A DNA stretch of 64,000 nt from AR5 sp041499965 (GTDB lineage Bacteria > Methylomirabilota > Methylomirabilia > Rokubacteriales > CSP1-6), in NCBI GenBank assembly GCA_041499965.1, contig JBGQLG010000003.1:17108-81107 (forward strand), written 5' to 3'. The position numbers and the translations under genes are program-made. The notes beneath the pieces are model-generated. The model was not told the origin of the DNA. It searched no databases and was given only the letters and a program-made list of their open reading frames with translations. Of this stretch, positions 1 through 7,711 are shown piece after piece; the first letter of the stretch is position 1; each line of letters opens with the position of its first letter.

Positions 1-546
1 TATCGACCGAGCGGCCTGCGGGCCTCGGTGCTCGACGCGATCGACCTGTTCGTGTTCGGACGCACCACGGCCGCCGCCGAGCTGGCGTTCCTCCGGGCGC
101 TCCTGGAGCGGCGCGGGCGGTGCGCGGCGAGCGTGCTCGACACGCTGCCGGAGCTCACGCCTCCCGACTATCTGCTGGCGGCCGACTGCGGCGGCGTCGG
201 CTTCGTGGCGCCCCCACGCGCGACCCGCCACGTCCGTCATCTCGGCAAGTACGTTGATCACCCGGTGGCGCCGCCGGAGGCGTTCGTCTTCCGGCGCGGC
301 GATGGTCGATTCACGGCCGAGGCCAACACGCTGCGGTCGTTCCTGGGCTGTCTGCGGGAGGTCGACGACCACGTGCTCCTCCATCACGCCTCGCGCGGCG
401 ACTTCTCTCGCTGGGTCGCCGACGTGTTTCTCGATCGGCAGCTCGCCAACCAGCTCCGCAAGGCCGAGCGGCGGTCGGGGAAGGATGATGGGGCGCTCCT
501 GCGAGCATCCCTCACCGGTCTGGTGGCCGGGCTCATCGAGCCGTGA
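1..546 (+). CDS. C-terminal part of a conserved protein with a DUF5752-like domain (left-edge partial)
   Basis: The frame is open from the window edge, so this is the 3' part of a longer gene; the first in-frame GTG (position 28) is probably internal. The last ~90 residues (GKYVDH, then a Phe-Leu-rich helix, EVDDHVLLHH and RGDFSRWV) resemble the DUF5752 domain that often follows sugar-phosphatase or glycosyltransferase domains. The part before it could be the tail of a HAD-type phosphatase, but no catalytic motif is visible. Its stop overlaps the GTG start of the next gene (GTGA), implying co-translation. Confidence 0.6.
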   Translation, partial: YRPSGLRASVLDAIDLFVFGRTTAAAELAFLRALLERRGRCAASVLDTLPELTPPDYLLAADCGGVGFVAPPRATRHVRHLGKYVDHPVAPPEAFVFRRGDGRFTAEANTLRSFLGCLREVDDHVLLHHASRGDFSRWVADVFLDRQLANQLRKAERRSGKDDGALLRASLTGLVAGLIEP

Positions 547-1283
547 GGCACGAGTGGGGCCGGGTGCCCGGTCCCGTCGAGGTGAGGCGCTTCCTGGAAG
601 GCCCCCAGCCGCGGAGGTCCGAGCTCCGGCTGGCCCTGGGCATCTTCACGGAGTTCATTCGCGGCTTCCGGTCGTTGCACTTCGTGGGGCCCTGCGTGAC
701 CGTGTTCGGGTCGGCGCGCTTCAAGGAAGACCACCCCTACTACGCGATGGCGCGCGCGATCGGCCACGGCCTCGCCGAGCTCGGCTTCACGGTCGTCACC
801 GGAGGCGGGCCCGGCATCATGGAGGCAGCCAACCGCGGCGCCCGCGAGGCGCGCGGCCGCTCGATTGGCTGCAACATCGAGCTGCCGGCGGAGCAAACGC
901 CCAATCCGTACCTGGACCGCTGGATCACGTTCCGCCACTTCTTCGTGCGCAAGGTCATGCTGGTGAAGTATTCGTACGCATTCGTGGCGCTACCGGGCGG
1001 CTTCGGCACGCTCGACGAGATCTTCGAGACCGCCACGCTGATCCAGACGGGCAAGATCGAGGACTTTCCGCTCGTCCTGGTGGGACGCGACTTCTGGCGC
1101 CCGCTCACCGACTTCCTGCACGGCCCGCTGGAGCGGATGGGACTGATCGATCCCCGGGACGCCGACCGGATCATCGTCGCGGATTCGGCGACGGAGGCGG
1201 TGGAGGCCGTGCGCACCATCGCCGTCCCGAGCTTCGGCCTGCGCTATCGGCAGCCGCGCCGCCGGTGGCTGCTGAACGAATGA
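543..1283 (+). CDS. LOG-family (TIGR00730) Rossmann-fold protein, putative nucleotide phosphoribohydrolase
   Basis: 246 aa. Motifs are a Rossmann-like VFGSARF (about residue 58), TGGGPGIMEAANRGA (about 86-100) and the diagnostic PGGFGTLDE (about 150-158). LOG proteins split a base from nucleoside 5'-monophosphates (cytokinin activation in plants); many bacterial members are annotated 'lysine decarboxylase' without evidence. The GTG start overlaps the upstream stop. Family is certain; substrate is unknown. Confidence 0.88.
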   Translation: MRHEWGRVPGPVEVRRFLEGPQPRRSELRLALGIFTEFIRGFRSLHFVGPCVTVFGSARFKEDHPYYAMARAIGHGLAELGFTVVTGGGPGIMEAANRGAREARGRSIGCNIELPAEQTPNPYLDRWITFRHFFVRKVMLVKYSYAFVALPGGFGTLDEIFETATLIQTGKIEDFPLVLVGRDFWRPLTDFLHGPLERMGLIDPRDADRIIVADSATEAVEAVRTIAVPSFGLRYRQPRRRWLLNE

Positions 1284-1401
1284 CCGGGCCGAGCTCGCGA
1301 ATCCGCCTACGTCGCCGGCCGCATCCGCTCAGCGTACTTGATCATGATCTCGCCCATCGCGTTCATCATCTCGCCCCGCATCGCAGACCGCCCCTGGTTC
1401 G

Positions 1402-1418
1402 GGGCGGCCGCGCCGCCC
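1402..1418. terminator. GC-rich hairpin between convergent genes
   Basis: GGGCGGC, a three-base loop and GCCGCCC form a 7-bp hairpin in the 138-bp gap between the LOG gene and groEL, which converge. There is no T-run, so a bidirectional terminator is only an inference. Confidence 0.3.
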
Positions 1419-1421
1419 GGG

Positions 1422-3041
1422 TCATCCGAGCTCCGGCTCGCTCCCCGTCTCTCTCCTGGCCTCGGGCAGCTGGACCATCGTGGCCTCGGTCAAGAGGAGC
1501 AGGCTGGCCACCGACACTGCGTTCTCGAGCGCCACGCGAACGACCTTCGTCGGATCGATGATGCCGGCCTCGACGAGGTCCACCCACTGCTTGCGGCCGG
1601 CGTCGAACCCGAGCGCGCCGGTGCCCTCGCGCATGCGGGCAACGATGACGCCGCCGTCGACGGCGGAGTTCTCGGCGATCTGGCGGGTCGGCGCTTCCAG
1701 GGCACGCCGGAGGATCTGCAGGCCCGTCCGCTCGTCGCCCTCGGTCTTCGCCTCTTCGCGCTCGACCGCCTCGATGGCGCGTAGCAACGCCAGCCCGCCG
1801 CCTGGCACGATCCCCTCGGCCACGGCCGCCTTGGTGGCGTTGATCGCGTCCTCGAGCGCCTCCTTGCGGCTCTTCATCTCGGTCTCCGACGGGGCGCCGA
1901 CCCGGATGACGGCGACGCCGCCCGACAGCTTGGCCAGCCGCTCCTCGAGCTTCTCCCGGTCGTAGTCACTGGTCGTCTTCGTGATCTGCTGGCGGATCTG
2001 CTGCTTGCGCCCCTCGATGGCGGCCTTGCTGCCGTGGCCGCTGATGATGGTCGTGTTGTCTTTGTCCACCACCACGCGGCCGGCCCGCCCGAGCTGGCTG
2101 GCCTGGACGTTCTCGAGCTTGGTCCCGGTCTCCTCGCTCAGCACCTCGCCGCCGACCAGCACCGCGATGTCGGCCAGCATCTCCTTGCGGCGGTCGCCGA
2201 AGCCGGGCGCCTTCACCGCGATGCAGCGCAGCGACCCGCGGAGCTTGTTGACGACCAGCGTGGCCAGCGCCTCACCCTCGACGTCCTCGGCGATGATCAC
2301 CAGGGCCTCGCCCGCCCGCGCGATCTGCTCCAGCAGCGGCAGGAGGTCCTTCATGATCGTCAGCTTGCGGTCGGTGACCAGCACCCGGGCATTCTCGAGG
2401 ACGGCTTCCATCTTCTCCGGGTCGGTGACGAAGTAGGGGGAGAGGTAGCCGCGGTCGAACTGCAGACCCTCCACCACCTCGAGCTGGGTCTCCGTCGTCT
2501 TCGACTCCTCCAGCGTGATGACACCCTCGTCGCCGACCTTCTCCATGGCGTCGGCGATCAGCTCACCGATAGCGGTGTCGTTGTGGGCCGAGATCGCCGC
2601 GACCTGCGCCTTCTCCAGCCGGCTCTTCACCGGACGCGACAGCTCGCGCAGTCGCTCGACGGCCACCCGCGTGCCGCGGTCGAGGCCCCGCTTGAGGTCG
2701 ACGGCGCTCGCCCCGGCCACCACGTTCTTGACTCCCTCGGCGAAGATCGCCTGGGCCAGGATGGTCGCCGTCGAGGTGCCGTCGCCCACGGCGTCGCCGG
2801 TCCGCTCGGCCGCCTGCCGGATCGTCTGCGCGCCGAGGTTCTCGGTCGGATCTTCGAGGTTCGTCTCCTTGGCGATGGTGACGCCGTCGTTGCACACGAG
2901 CGGCGCCCCGAACTTCCGCTCGATGAGCACGCACTTCGATCGGGGGCCGAGCGTCACCCGCACCGCATCGGCAACGGCGTTCACGCCACGGAGAATTTTC
3001 TCTCTCGCCTGCGACCGGAACATGACCTGCGTGTGGCTCAT
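1422..3041 (-). CDS. groEL: Chaperonin GroEL (orphan, no adjacent groES)
   Basis: 539 aa, the usual chaperonin length. Conserved nucleotide-binding segments are VTLGPRS (~28-34), NDGVTIAKE (~50), VGDGTSTAT (~86), SGGVAVIRVGA (~404) and EGIVPGGGLALL. The start at 3041 follows GAGGGAGGCGACG and gives the normal N-terminus. The tail ends in an acidic stretch without the Gly-Gly-Met repeats of housekeeping GroEL, and no groES gene lies in the window, so this is probably a second, stress-specific chaperonin using GroES made elsewhere. A sigma-54-like promoter lies ~30 nt upstream of the leader. Confidence 0.96.
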   Translation of the reverse strand: MSHTQVMFRSQAREKILRGVNAVADAVRVTLGPRSKCVLIERKFGAPLVCNDGVTIAKETNLEDPTENLGAQTIRQAAERTGDAVGDGTSTATILAQAIFAEGVKNVVAGASAVDLKRGLDRGTRVAVERLRELSRPVKSRLEKAQVAAISAHNDTAIGELIADAMEKVGDEGVITLEESKTTETQLEVVEGLQFDRGYLSPYFVTDPEKMEAVLENARVLVTDRKLTIMKDLLPLLEQIARAGEALVIIAEDVEGEALATLVVNKLRGSLRCIAVKAPGFGDRRKEMLADIAVLVGGEVLSEETGTKLENVQASQLGRAGRVVVDKDNTTIISGHGSKAAIEGRKQQIRQQITKTTSDYDREKLEERLAKLSGGVAVIRVGAPSETEMKSRKEALEDAINATKAAVAEGIVPGGGLALLRAIEAVEREEAKTEGDERTGLQILRRALEAPTRQIAENSAVDGGVIVARMREGTGALGFDAGRKQWVDLVEAGIIDPTKVVRVALENAVSVASLLLLTEATMVQLPEARRETGSEPELG

Positions 3042-3082
3042 CGTCGCCTCCCTCGGGACGTTTCGACCGAGCCAGTGAAGGT

Positions 3083-3097
3083 GCAGTGCGGATGCCA
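3083..3097 (-). promoter_or_regulatory. Sigma-54-type promoter of groEL
   Basis: Minus-strand TGGCAT, five bases, CTGC, then ACC. Counting 12 nt from the last C puts the start site near 3071, leaving a ~30-nt leader with a good ribosome binding site. Confidence 0.75.
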
Positions 3098-3149
3098 CGC
3101 GCGAAGTCCAGGAATCCGCGAGCTTACTGTCGGGGGTTGCGCCGGCACC

Positions 3150-3165
3150 GGGGCGTTGGCGCCTC
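3150..3165. promoter_or_regulatory. Putative activator site upstream of groEL
   Basis: GGGGC, six bases, GCCTC: an inverted repeat centred ~86 bp upstream of the inferred groEL start site, the same spacing as at the TraR promoter. The match to the recurrent half-site is imperfect. Confidence 0.5.
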
Positions 3166-3317
3166 GCCTCGCGCTCCCGTGCCTCAGACCGCCGAGATCG
3201 CGACAGCCAAGGCGAACGGGACGTCCGGGGGTGGAGCGGACGGCCCCGAGCCCAGAGCGCGGCTCGGGCCACGAGTCGACCGATCCGGTCAGTGTCGCGA
3301 TGCCGTCGAGGACCTCG

Positions 3318-3596
3318 TCATCGCCCCGCCGGCGCGACCGGATCCCGCGGGACGCTCTTCCAGATCGCGCCGAGGACACGCCCGCTCACGTAGCCCACGG
3401 TCGCGGTCACCACGACGAGCGCGACGGCCCGGGCAGGCGCGAAGGGCCCGACCTGGTAGGGCGGGGTGATGAAGTGCAGCCAGAAGATGAAGTCGATCAC
3501 CGGCTGCGCCCACTGCGCGAGCACCAGCAGCGACCACAGCAGATGCCAGCCGCCGACAAAGAGCGCCAGCACGATCCCGAGCTTGTGGGAACTCAT
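3318..3596 (-). CDS. Small membrane protein of unknown function
   Basis: 92 aa with two hydrophobic segments: residues ~6-30 (Leu/Trp rich, with a WAQP turn) and ~55-78. A Phe/His stretch between them (FWLHFITPPYQ) could sit at the membrane face. The start at 3596 has a GGAGG-type site upstream. It lies downstream of the TraR gene on the same strand, after a 135-bp gap with no obvious promoter. I do not recognise the family. Confidence 0.6.
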   Translation of the reverse strand: MSSHKLGIVLALFVGGWHLLWSLLVLAQWAQPVIDFIFWLHFITPPYQVGPFAPARAVALVVVTATVGYVSGRVLGAIWKSVPRDPVAPAGR

Positions 3597-3731
3597 CCGT
3601 TTTCCTCCGGTCGCCAGCGGCTGCCCGACGCCCGCTCCACGGTGCTGCCCGTTGGCTGGCAGGCGGTCGCACGCGCGGGCGTGGGCTCGAGGAAGGGTAA
3701 TCGCCGGCCCGGATCTTCGGCGACGATCGCG

Positions 3732-4028
3732 CTACGATCGCGTGAACCGCGGCGACCGGGCCACGACCAGCAGACACCCCTTGCGGCACAGGGCGACGCC
3801 CGGCGTGCCGAGCACCGAGCAGCAGGTGACGTCGACGAACCGGCGCGTCCACTCGTCCCGCGCGAGCTCGGCGGTGGCCGGCTGCCGGATCAGCGAACAG
3901 TGGACGCCGGTGGTCACGGGCTGCATGGCGCGCGGGAAGAGGCGTAGCACCCCCAGCACGAGCACGGTCGCGGTCGTGGAGACCACGAGGACGAGCAGTG
4001 CGCCTTCGAGCGTCGTCAGCGAGTACAT
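3732..4028 (-). CDS. Small membrane-anchored protein with conserved cysteines, unknown function
   Basis: 98 aa: one N-terminal membrane helix (residues ~8-28), then a soluble part with five cysteines (HCSL, VTCCSV, LCRKGCL), suggesting metal binding or disulphides. The start at 4028 was preferred to an upstream in-frame start that would overlap the TraR gene; it follows a GGGGGA sequence. It begins 19 bp after the TraR gene, so it is probably in the same sigma-54 transcript. Confidence 0.5.
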   Translation of the reverse strand: MYSLTTLEGALLVLVVSTTATVLVLGVLRLFPRAMQPVTTGVHCSLIRQPATAELARDEWTRRFVDVTCCSVLGTPGVALCRKGCLLVVARSPRFTRS

Positions 4029-4047
4029 GGGCTTTCCCCCCGCGGCG

Positions 4048-4419
4048 TCAGTGCGCCGCTTCGGCCCGGGCTTGGCAGGTCGCACACCGGCGGGCCGTCG
4101 GCACCGCCCGCAGGCGGGTCAGCGGGATCGCGCGATGGCAGCTCTCGCACACGCCGAACACGCCGGCCTCGAGCCGGCGCTGCGCGGCGTCGATCTCGTC
4201 CATCTCGTGCCGCTCGCGACCCTCGAGCCGGGCCAGGAGGTCACCGATGGCACCGGTCGCTGCGCCCTCGCCGAATTCGCTCGGCTGCTGCGATTCGAGC
4301 GTCGCCAGCTCGTCGTCGGTGGTGGCGACGGTACGCGCCAGGCTCCAGCGCATCGCGGCCAGGCGCTGGCGAAACTCCGCGGTCACGCGCGGCCGTTTCC
4401 TGCGTGTCGACGTCGTCAT
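4048..4419 (-). CDS. TraR/DksA-family zinc-finger protein
   Basis: 123 aa: basic N-terminus, helical middle (~20-85), then a C-terminal four-cysteine finger (CESC, 17 residues, CATC) typical of the DksA/TraR C4 zinc finger. Family members bind the RNA polymerase secondary channel and shift transcription during stress. The acidic coiled-coil tip of DksA is not obvious, so it may be a YbiI/TraR-like member. GGGAGGAGCG precedes the ATG. It is first in a possible operon with two small membrane proteins. Confidence 0.85.
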   Translation of the reverse strand: MTTSTRRKRPRVTAEFRQRLAAMRWSLARTVATTDDELATLESQQPSEFGEGAATGAIGDLLARLEGRERHEMDEIDAAQRRLEAGVFGVCESCHRAIPLTRLRAVPTARRCATCQARAEAAH

Positions 4420-4476
4420 GTCATCGCTCCTCCCGCCGGGTCAGCCTCGTGGCGCCCGAGCTGTCTCGATCTTGGT

Positions 4477-4491
4477 GCACTGCGGGTGCCA
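4477..4491 (-). promoter_or_regulatory. Sigma-54-type promoter of the TraR/DksA-like gene
   Basis: Minus-strand TGGCAC, five bases, GTGC, then ACC. Inferred start near 4465, leader ~46 nt. Confidence 0.78.
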
Positions 4492-4542
4492 TCCCGGAGG
4501 TGGCGAAATTCAGGGACTTACGCGACGGGGGGAGGTCCACGG

Positions 4543-4560
4543 CGGGGCGCCGGCGCCCCG
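4543..4560. promoter_or_regulatory. Perfect 18-bp palindrome, putative activator site
   Basis: CGGGGCGCCGGCGCCCCG is a perfect palindrome (GGGGC, six bases, GCCCC), centred ~86 bp upstream of the inferred start of the TraR gene. It shares arms and spacing with sites at the other sigma-54-like promoters. Confidence 0.6.
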
Positions 4561-4583
4561 CGCGGGACTCGGTCGCCACGCGG

Positions 4584-4805
4584 TCAGCGCTTCTTGACCT
4601 TCGGCTTGGTCACGCCCCACCGCACCCGCGGGCCCTCGGCGGCCTGCATCAGCATGGTGTCCTTGCGCACGGCCACGTGAGCCGTCTTCTGGCGCCGCCG
4701 CACGCGCGGCGTGGGCGGAGTGTCGTGGGGCGGGCTCCCCGCCTTCGGGGAGCGGCGGGCCACCAGGGTCTTGGTGCGTCGGGCGCGTCGCTTGTTCGCG
4801 GCCAT
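4584..4805 (-). CDS. Small very basic protein, unknown function
   Basis: 73 aa, rich in Arg and Lys at both ends (starts MAANKRRARR, ends KPKVKKR), suggesting nucleic-acid binding. The ATG follows an AGGAG site. It lies 229 bp after the CBS gene at 5035-5580 and may be the last gene of the Hsp20 operon. Its reading frame stays open and coding-like ~180 bp upstream of the ATG but has no start codon there, so an older longer gene may have been truncated. Confidence 0.45.
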   Translation of the reverse strand: MAANKRRARRTKTLVARRSPKAGSPPHDTPPTPRVRRRQKTAHVAVRKDTMLMQAAEGPRVRWGVTKPKVKKR

Positions 4806-5034
4806 GGGTTGCTCCTGGGGCACGCCGTGGACATGAGGCAACACGGCGTGGGGATCGGAGTAGATGACCCACGTGGGCTCGAGCCAGCCCCGGGGCGCGG
4901 TACGGGCGTCGTGGACCTCGGCGGCCCACTCGAGGTCACGCTCGAGGCTCGACGCGATGAATGCCCGGATCCCGTCGCAGAGACCGGGACCGGGCCAGCG
5001 GCAAGGTCCTTCGATCCGGCGTCGAACCGGGCGT

Positions 5035-5580
5035 TCAATCGACGACGCCGTGGTTGGCGGGCATGTCCGTCGGTTCCGGGATCGGGAACCCGTAGTCGTA
5101 CGGCTCGGCGGCGCCCGACGGAGCGGCCAGCGGACGGATCGTGGCGAGCCGGGCGCCGAGGAGCTTTTCCATGGCCGCCAGCACGTCGATCTCGGTGAGG
5201 ATGCCGACGATGAGGCCCTCGTCCACGACGGGCAGGGCGCCGATCTTTCGCTCCCGCATGAGGCGCGCGGCCGCCCGCAGGTCGGCATCGGCGCGCACGC
5301 TGACGACGCCCCACGTCATCACCTCGCCCACGGTGAGCGTCCGCAGCGTGAGGGTGGCGTCGCCGAGCGCGTCCTGGATCCGCGGATCGAAGACCACCTG
5401 CCGGAGATCACGGTCGGTGACGATGCCGACCAGCCGCCCGCGCCCGTCCACGACCGGCAGGTGGCGGATCTTCCGTGTCCGCATGAGGTCCGCGGCAATG
5501 GCGATCGGCGCGTCGGCGCGCACGACGACCGGGTCACGATGCATCCAGTCGCGAACGGGCATGGGCTCGAGCCACTGCAT
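5035..5580 (-). CDS. Twin CBS-domain protein
   Basis: 181 aa from the preferred ATG at 5580 (a GTG at 5616 would overlap the upstream gene). Two CBS domains: first ~8-65 (RKIRHLPVVDGRGRLVGIVT), second ~83-140 (RKIGALPVVDEGLIVGIL). A 40-residue tail follows, rich in Pro and acidic residues. Twin CBS pairs (Bateman modules) bind adenosine nucleotides and sense energy state; with no fused effector the partner is unknown. Part of the hsp20-CBS-CBS-CBS operon. Confidence 0.85.
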   Translation of the reverse strand: MQWLEPMPVRDWMHRDPVVVRADAPIAIAADLMRTRKIRHLPVVDGRGRLVGIVTDRDLRQVVFDPRIQDALGDATLTLRTLTVGEVMTWGVVSVRADADLRAAARLMRERKIGALPVVDEGLIVGILTEIDVLAAMEKLLGARLATIRPLAAPSGAAEPYDYGFPIPEPTDMPANHGVVD

Positions 5581-5594
5581 CGCCGCGTCCCCGC

Positions 5595-6161
5595 TCAGCG
5601 GTACGCGAGCGCCCACCGGTACGGGCGGGCGACCACGCCTTCGTCCAGGATCTCGCGGAACGTGGCCAGGACGTCGCGCTCGGTGAGGATGCCGACGACG
5701 CGGTCGGCCTCGACGACGGGCAGCGCGCCGACCTTGCGCTCGTGCATCAGCCGGGCGGCGTCGCGGATGCTGGTCGCCGGCGTCACGCTGACCGCACCCC
5801 AGGTCATGACGTCGCGCACGGTGAGACCGCGCAGCGCATCCGTCGCCCGGGCCAACCGGGCCTGCACGGTCGGATCGAACACTACCTGCCGGAGATCACG
5901 GTCGGTCACGATGCCCACCAGCCGGCCGCTCCGGTCCACGACGGGCAAGTGCCGGATGCGCCGGCCGCGCATCAGGCCGATCGCACCACTGACGAGCGCG
6001 TCCGAATGGACGGTCGTCACCGAACGGCTCATGCGGTCACCGACCCGGATCGACTCCGGCCACGCGACCGCCTCCTGCTCGTCGCGGCTGCGGCCGGGGT
6101 GCAGCGGGCGGCGTGTGCGGATCTCGCGGGTGATCGTGCGGGTCGGACGGCGTCGGGTCAT
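5595..6161 (-). CDS. Twin CBS-domain protein with a basic N-terminal extension
   Basis: 188 aa. The first ~40 residues are Arg/Thr rich (MTRRRPTRTITREIRTRR), then two CBS domains (~45-105 and ~118-175). A strong GAGGAGG sits 6 nt before the ATG at 6161. The core is closely related to the neighbouring CBS proteins (IRHLPVVD, LVGIVTDRDLRQVVFDP), so this array arose by tandem duplication. Confidence 0.86.
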   Translation of the reverse strand: MTRRRPTRTITREIRTRRPLHPGRSRDEQEAVAWPESIRVGDRMSRSVTTVHSDALVSGAIGLMRGRRIRHLPVVDRSGRLVGIVTDRDLRQVVFDPTVQARLARATDALRGLTVRDVMTWGAVSVTPATSIRDAARLMHERKVGALPVVEADRVVGILTERDVLATFREILDEGVVARPYRWALAYR

Positions 6162-6180
6162 CTGCGACCTCCTCGTGGGG

Positions 6181-6651
6181 TCACCACAGGTACGTGTCGG
6201 GGTCGGCGCCCTTGATGCACGGCAGCGTCGCGGCCAGGGCCTTGAGCGCATCGTGCTCGGTGACGATGCCGACCAGTCGCGTGCCCTCGACGACCGGCAG
6301 GCTGCCGATGCGGGCGTTCGCCATGATGGCGGCCGCTTGGGCCGCCGGCGCCTCCGGGCCGACGGTCACGACCCCCCACGTCATCACGTGGCTCACGCGG
6401 ACGTCGTTGAGGACGGCGGTCAGTGCACGCAGCCGACCGCCCTGCTCCGCCGGCAGGTGTTCCACGAGCCCGGCGCCGAACATCGCGCTCCGCAGGTCGC
6501 GATCGGTGACGATGCCGATGAGCCGGCCCTGACCGTTCACGACGGGCAGGTGGCGCAGGCCGCGCTCACGCATCACCGCCACCGCGGTCTCCACCGGCGC
6601 CTCGGGGTCGATCGTCGTCGGCATCGCCGTCATCACGTCCCGGACCTGCAT
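6181..6651 (-). CDS. Twin CBS-domain protein
   Basis: 156 aa, almost entirely two CBS domains (~5-62 and ~88-143). The ATG at 6651 follows AAGGAG. It starts 85 bp after hsp20 and lies 19 bp before the next CBS gene, so it is in the hsp20 transcript. CBS modules like these bind AMP/ATP-type ligands; no effector domain is present. Confidence 0.86.
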   Translation of the reverse strand: MQVRDVMTAMPTTIDPEAPVETAVAVMRERGLRHLPVVNGQGRLIGIVTDRDLRSAMFGAGLVEHLPAEQGGRLRALTAVLNDVRVSHVMTWGVVTVGPEAPAAQAAAIMANARIGSLPVVEGTRLVGIVTEHDALKALAATLPCIKGADPDTYLW

Positions 6652-6736
6652 CACCGCACTCCTTGCCAGTCAACGCGCGCGTCACGCGGGCCGCCTCCAC
6701 CACCGCGAAGCGGCACGCGTGAGCTCGCGCCTGAGG

Positions 6737-7171
6737 CTACTCGGCCTTGATGGGGATGGTCGTGCCCTTGGCGCCCGGCGCCTTGGGCAGGGTGACGGTG
6801 ATCACGCCGTTCTTGAACGTCGCCGTGGTCTTGCTGCCGTCCACCGGCGCCGGCAGGCGAACGCTCCGCATGAACGCGCCCCACGACCGCTCCACGCGAT
6901 GCTGGCGCTCGTCCTTCTCTTCCTTCTTCTGCTCCTTCTCCCCCTTGATGGTGAGCATGTCGCCATCGAGCGAGATCCCGACGTCCTTCGCGTCCACGCC
7001 GGGCAGCTCGGCCTTCACGATGACCGCGTCCTTGCCCTCGGTCACGTCGAGCGCCGGAGTCCAGTCGCCGAGTGCCGGCAGCTCGGCCCACGGCGACTCG
7101 AAGAACCGCTCGAACAGCCGGTCCATCTCATGCTTGAGCCCGGTCCCGGTCCACGGTGTCAGTGCGCGCAT
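6737..7171 (-). CDS. Small heat-shock protein, Hsp20/alpha-crystallin family
   Basis: 144 aa. An N-terminal arm (~1-38, with DRLFERFFESPW), an alpha-crystallin domain (~40-135) containing ELPGVDAKDVGISLDGD and the signature FKNGVITVTLPK, and a C-terminal IPI motif used in oligomer assembly. It is an ATP-independent holdase. It is first in an operon with three CBS proteins under a sigma-54-type promoter with tandem upstream sites. Confidence 0.95.
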   Translation of the reverse strand: MRALTPWTGTGLKHEMDRLFERFFESPWAELPALGDWTPALDVTEGKDAVIVKAELPGVDAKDVGISLDGDMLTIKGEKEQKKEEKDERQHRVERSWGAFMRSVRLPAPVDGSKTTATFKNGVITVTLPKAPGAKGTTIPIKAE

Positions 7172-7225
7172 CGTCGTCCTCCTCGTTACGGGTTCCTGCT
7201 TCGATCTGACGTCGCTCGACAGGGT

Positions 7226-7240
7226 GCAAGGCGACTGCCA
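7226..7240 (-). promoter_or_regulatory. Sigma-54-type promoter of the hsp20-CBS operon
   Basis: Minus-strand TGGCAG, five bases, TTGC, then ACC, close to the sigma-54 consensus. Inferred start near 7214, leader ~43 nt. Confidence 0.8.
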
Positions 7241-7292
7241 CGGCGAAGGATCGAGAAATCACGGCGTTCGACGGGCGGCAGGTGAAGCGCGC

Positions 7293-7329
7293 GCGGCGAC
7301 GGCGCCCCAGCGCGGGGCGCCGTCGCCTC
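7293..7329. promoter_or_regulatory. Tandem activator-type sites upstream of hsp20
   Basis: A large inverted repeat (CGACGGCGCCCC, five bases, GGGGCGCCGTCG, at 7297-7325) contains two copies of GGGGC, six bases, GCCNC facing opposite ways, with centres 21 bp (two helical turns) apart. The centres lie ~87 and ~107 bp upstream of the inferred hsp20 start, a typical arrangement for a sigma-54 enhancer-binding protein. Confidence 0.6.
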
Positions 7330-7531
7330 AACGCCGATGCCGCGTCAGGGTGAGACTCGTTCGCCGGGGGGCGTCCTCACGGAGGCGATCGAAGATGCCG
7401 CCGCCCGATGTCGTGCTTCCCGGCGGCGGCGTCGTCTGGCCCCGGCCCATCGCCGCGCTGGCCAGGCAGCAGACCATCATCGCGGCGAGAAGCGGGCACG
7501 GGAGGATGCGGGGCAACCGACAACACAGCAT
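7328..7531 (-). CDS. Small secreted or membrane peptide with N-terminal hydrophobic segment
   Basis: 67 aa. Residues ~9-28 are hydrophobic and Cys-containing (PLLAAMMVCCLASAA), then a Thr/Pro/Gly-rich linker and a basic end. It may be a secreted peptide; there is no clear lipobox. The ATG is only ~2 nt after the inferred start of a sigma-54-type promoter, so the message would be leaderless. Support is the promoter and hydrophobic segment only. Confidence 0.35.
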   Translation of the reverse strand: MLCCRLPRILPCPLLAAMMVCCLASAAMGRGQTTPPPGSTTSGGGIFDRLREDAPRRTSLTLTRHRR

Positions 7532-7544
7532 GCGCTCGAGCGGT

Positions 7545-7559
7545 GCAAGGCTTCGGCCA
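7545..7559 (-). promoter_or_regulatory. Sigma-54-type promoter of the 67-aa peptide gene
   Basis: Minus-strand TGGCCG, five bases, TTGC, then ACC. Inferred start near 7533, 2 nt before the ATG. Confidence 0.55.
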
Positions 7560-7600
7560 GAGGGGGCCCGGAACGGTCTCGGGAGGCGCAGCCCCGGAGT

Positions 7601-7616
7601 GAGGCGCGTCCGCCTC
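7601..7616. promoter_or_regulatory. Putative activator site between divergent promoters
   Basis: GAGGCG, four bases, CGCCTC (perfect arms), centred ~97 bp upstream of the pfkB start site and ~75 bp upstream of that of the 67-aa peptide gene. Confidence 0.45.
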
Positions 7617-7678
7617 GGCCGGTACCGCCAGCGATGATCGACCATCCCACAACTCTCCAGTTTCGCTCGACTGGGTCC

Positions 7679-7693
7679 CGGCACCCGACTTGC
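7679..7693 (+). promoter_or_regulatory. Sigma-54-type promoter of pfkB-like gene
   Basis: CGGCAC, five bases, TTGC. Inferred start near 7705, 7 nt before the ATG at 7712. Confidence 0.55.
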
Positions 7694-7711
7694 CCGTGTC
7701 CGTCGTCGGCC

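Noticed and set aside
1307..1381. 24-codon Met-rich minus-strand frame just after groEL (MRGEMMNAMGEIMIKYAERM and so on)
   Set aside because: It is Met-rich like a GroEL tail and looks coding-like, but it is in another frame, beyond the groEL stop, has no ribosome site and is very short. It could be a frameshifted tail or chance; not enough to annotate.
254..1561. Very long open frames antisense or out of frame to genes (for example 435 codons over the LOG gene, 637 codons over groEL, 808 codons over ppsA)
   Set aside because: High GC removes stop codons from shadow frames. Their translations are Arg/Pro/Ala/His-rich low-complexity sequence without any motif, and they lie over well-recognised genes.
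4806..5034. Coding-like extension upstream of the 73-aa basic protein
   Set aside because: The frame stays open but contains no ATG, GTG or TTG before the stop region, and the ATG at 4805 has a good ribosome site. Recorded only as a possible truncated ancestor.
7297..7325. 12-bp-arm inverted repeat as a transcription terminator of the 67-aa peptide gene
   Set aside because: It could end transcription, but there is no T-run, it lies at activator distance from the hsp20 promoter and it contains two copies of the recurrent site, so a regulatory role is preferred.
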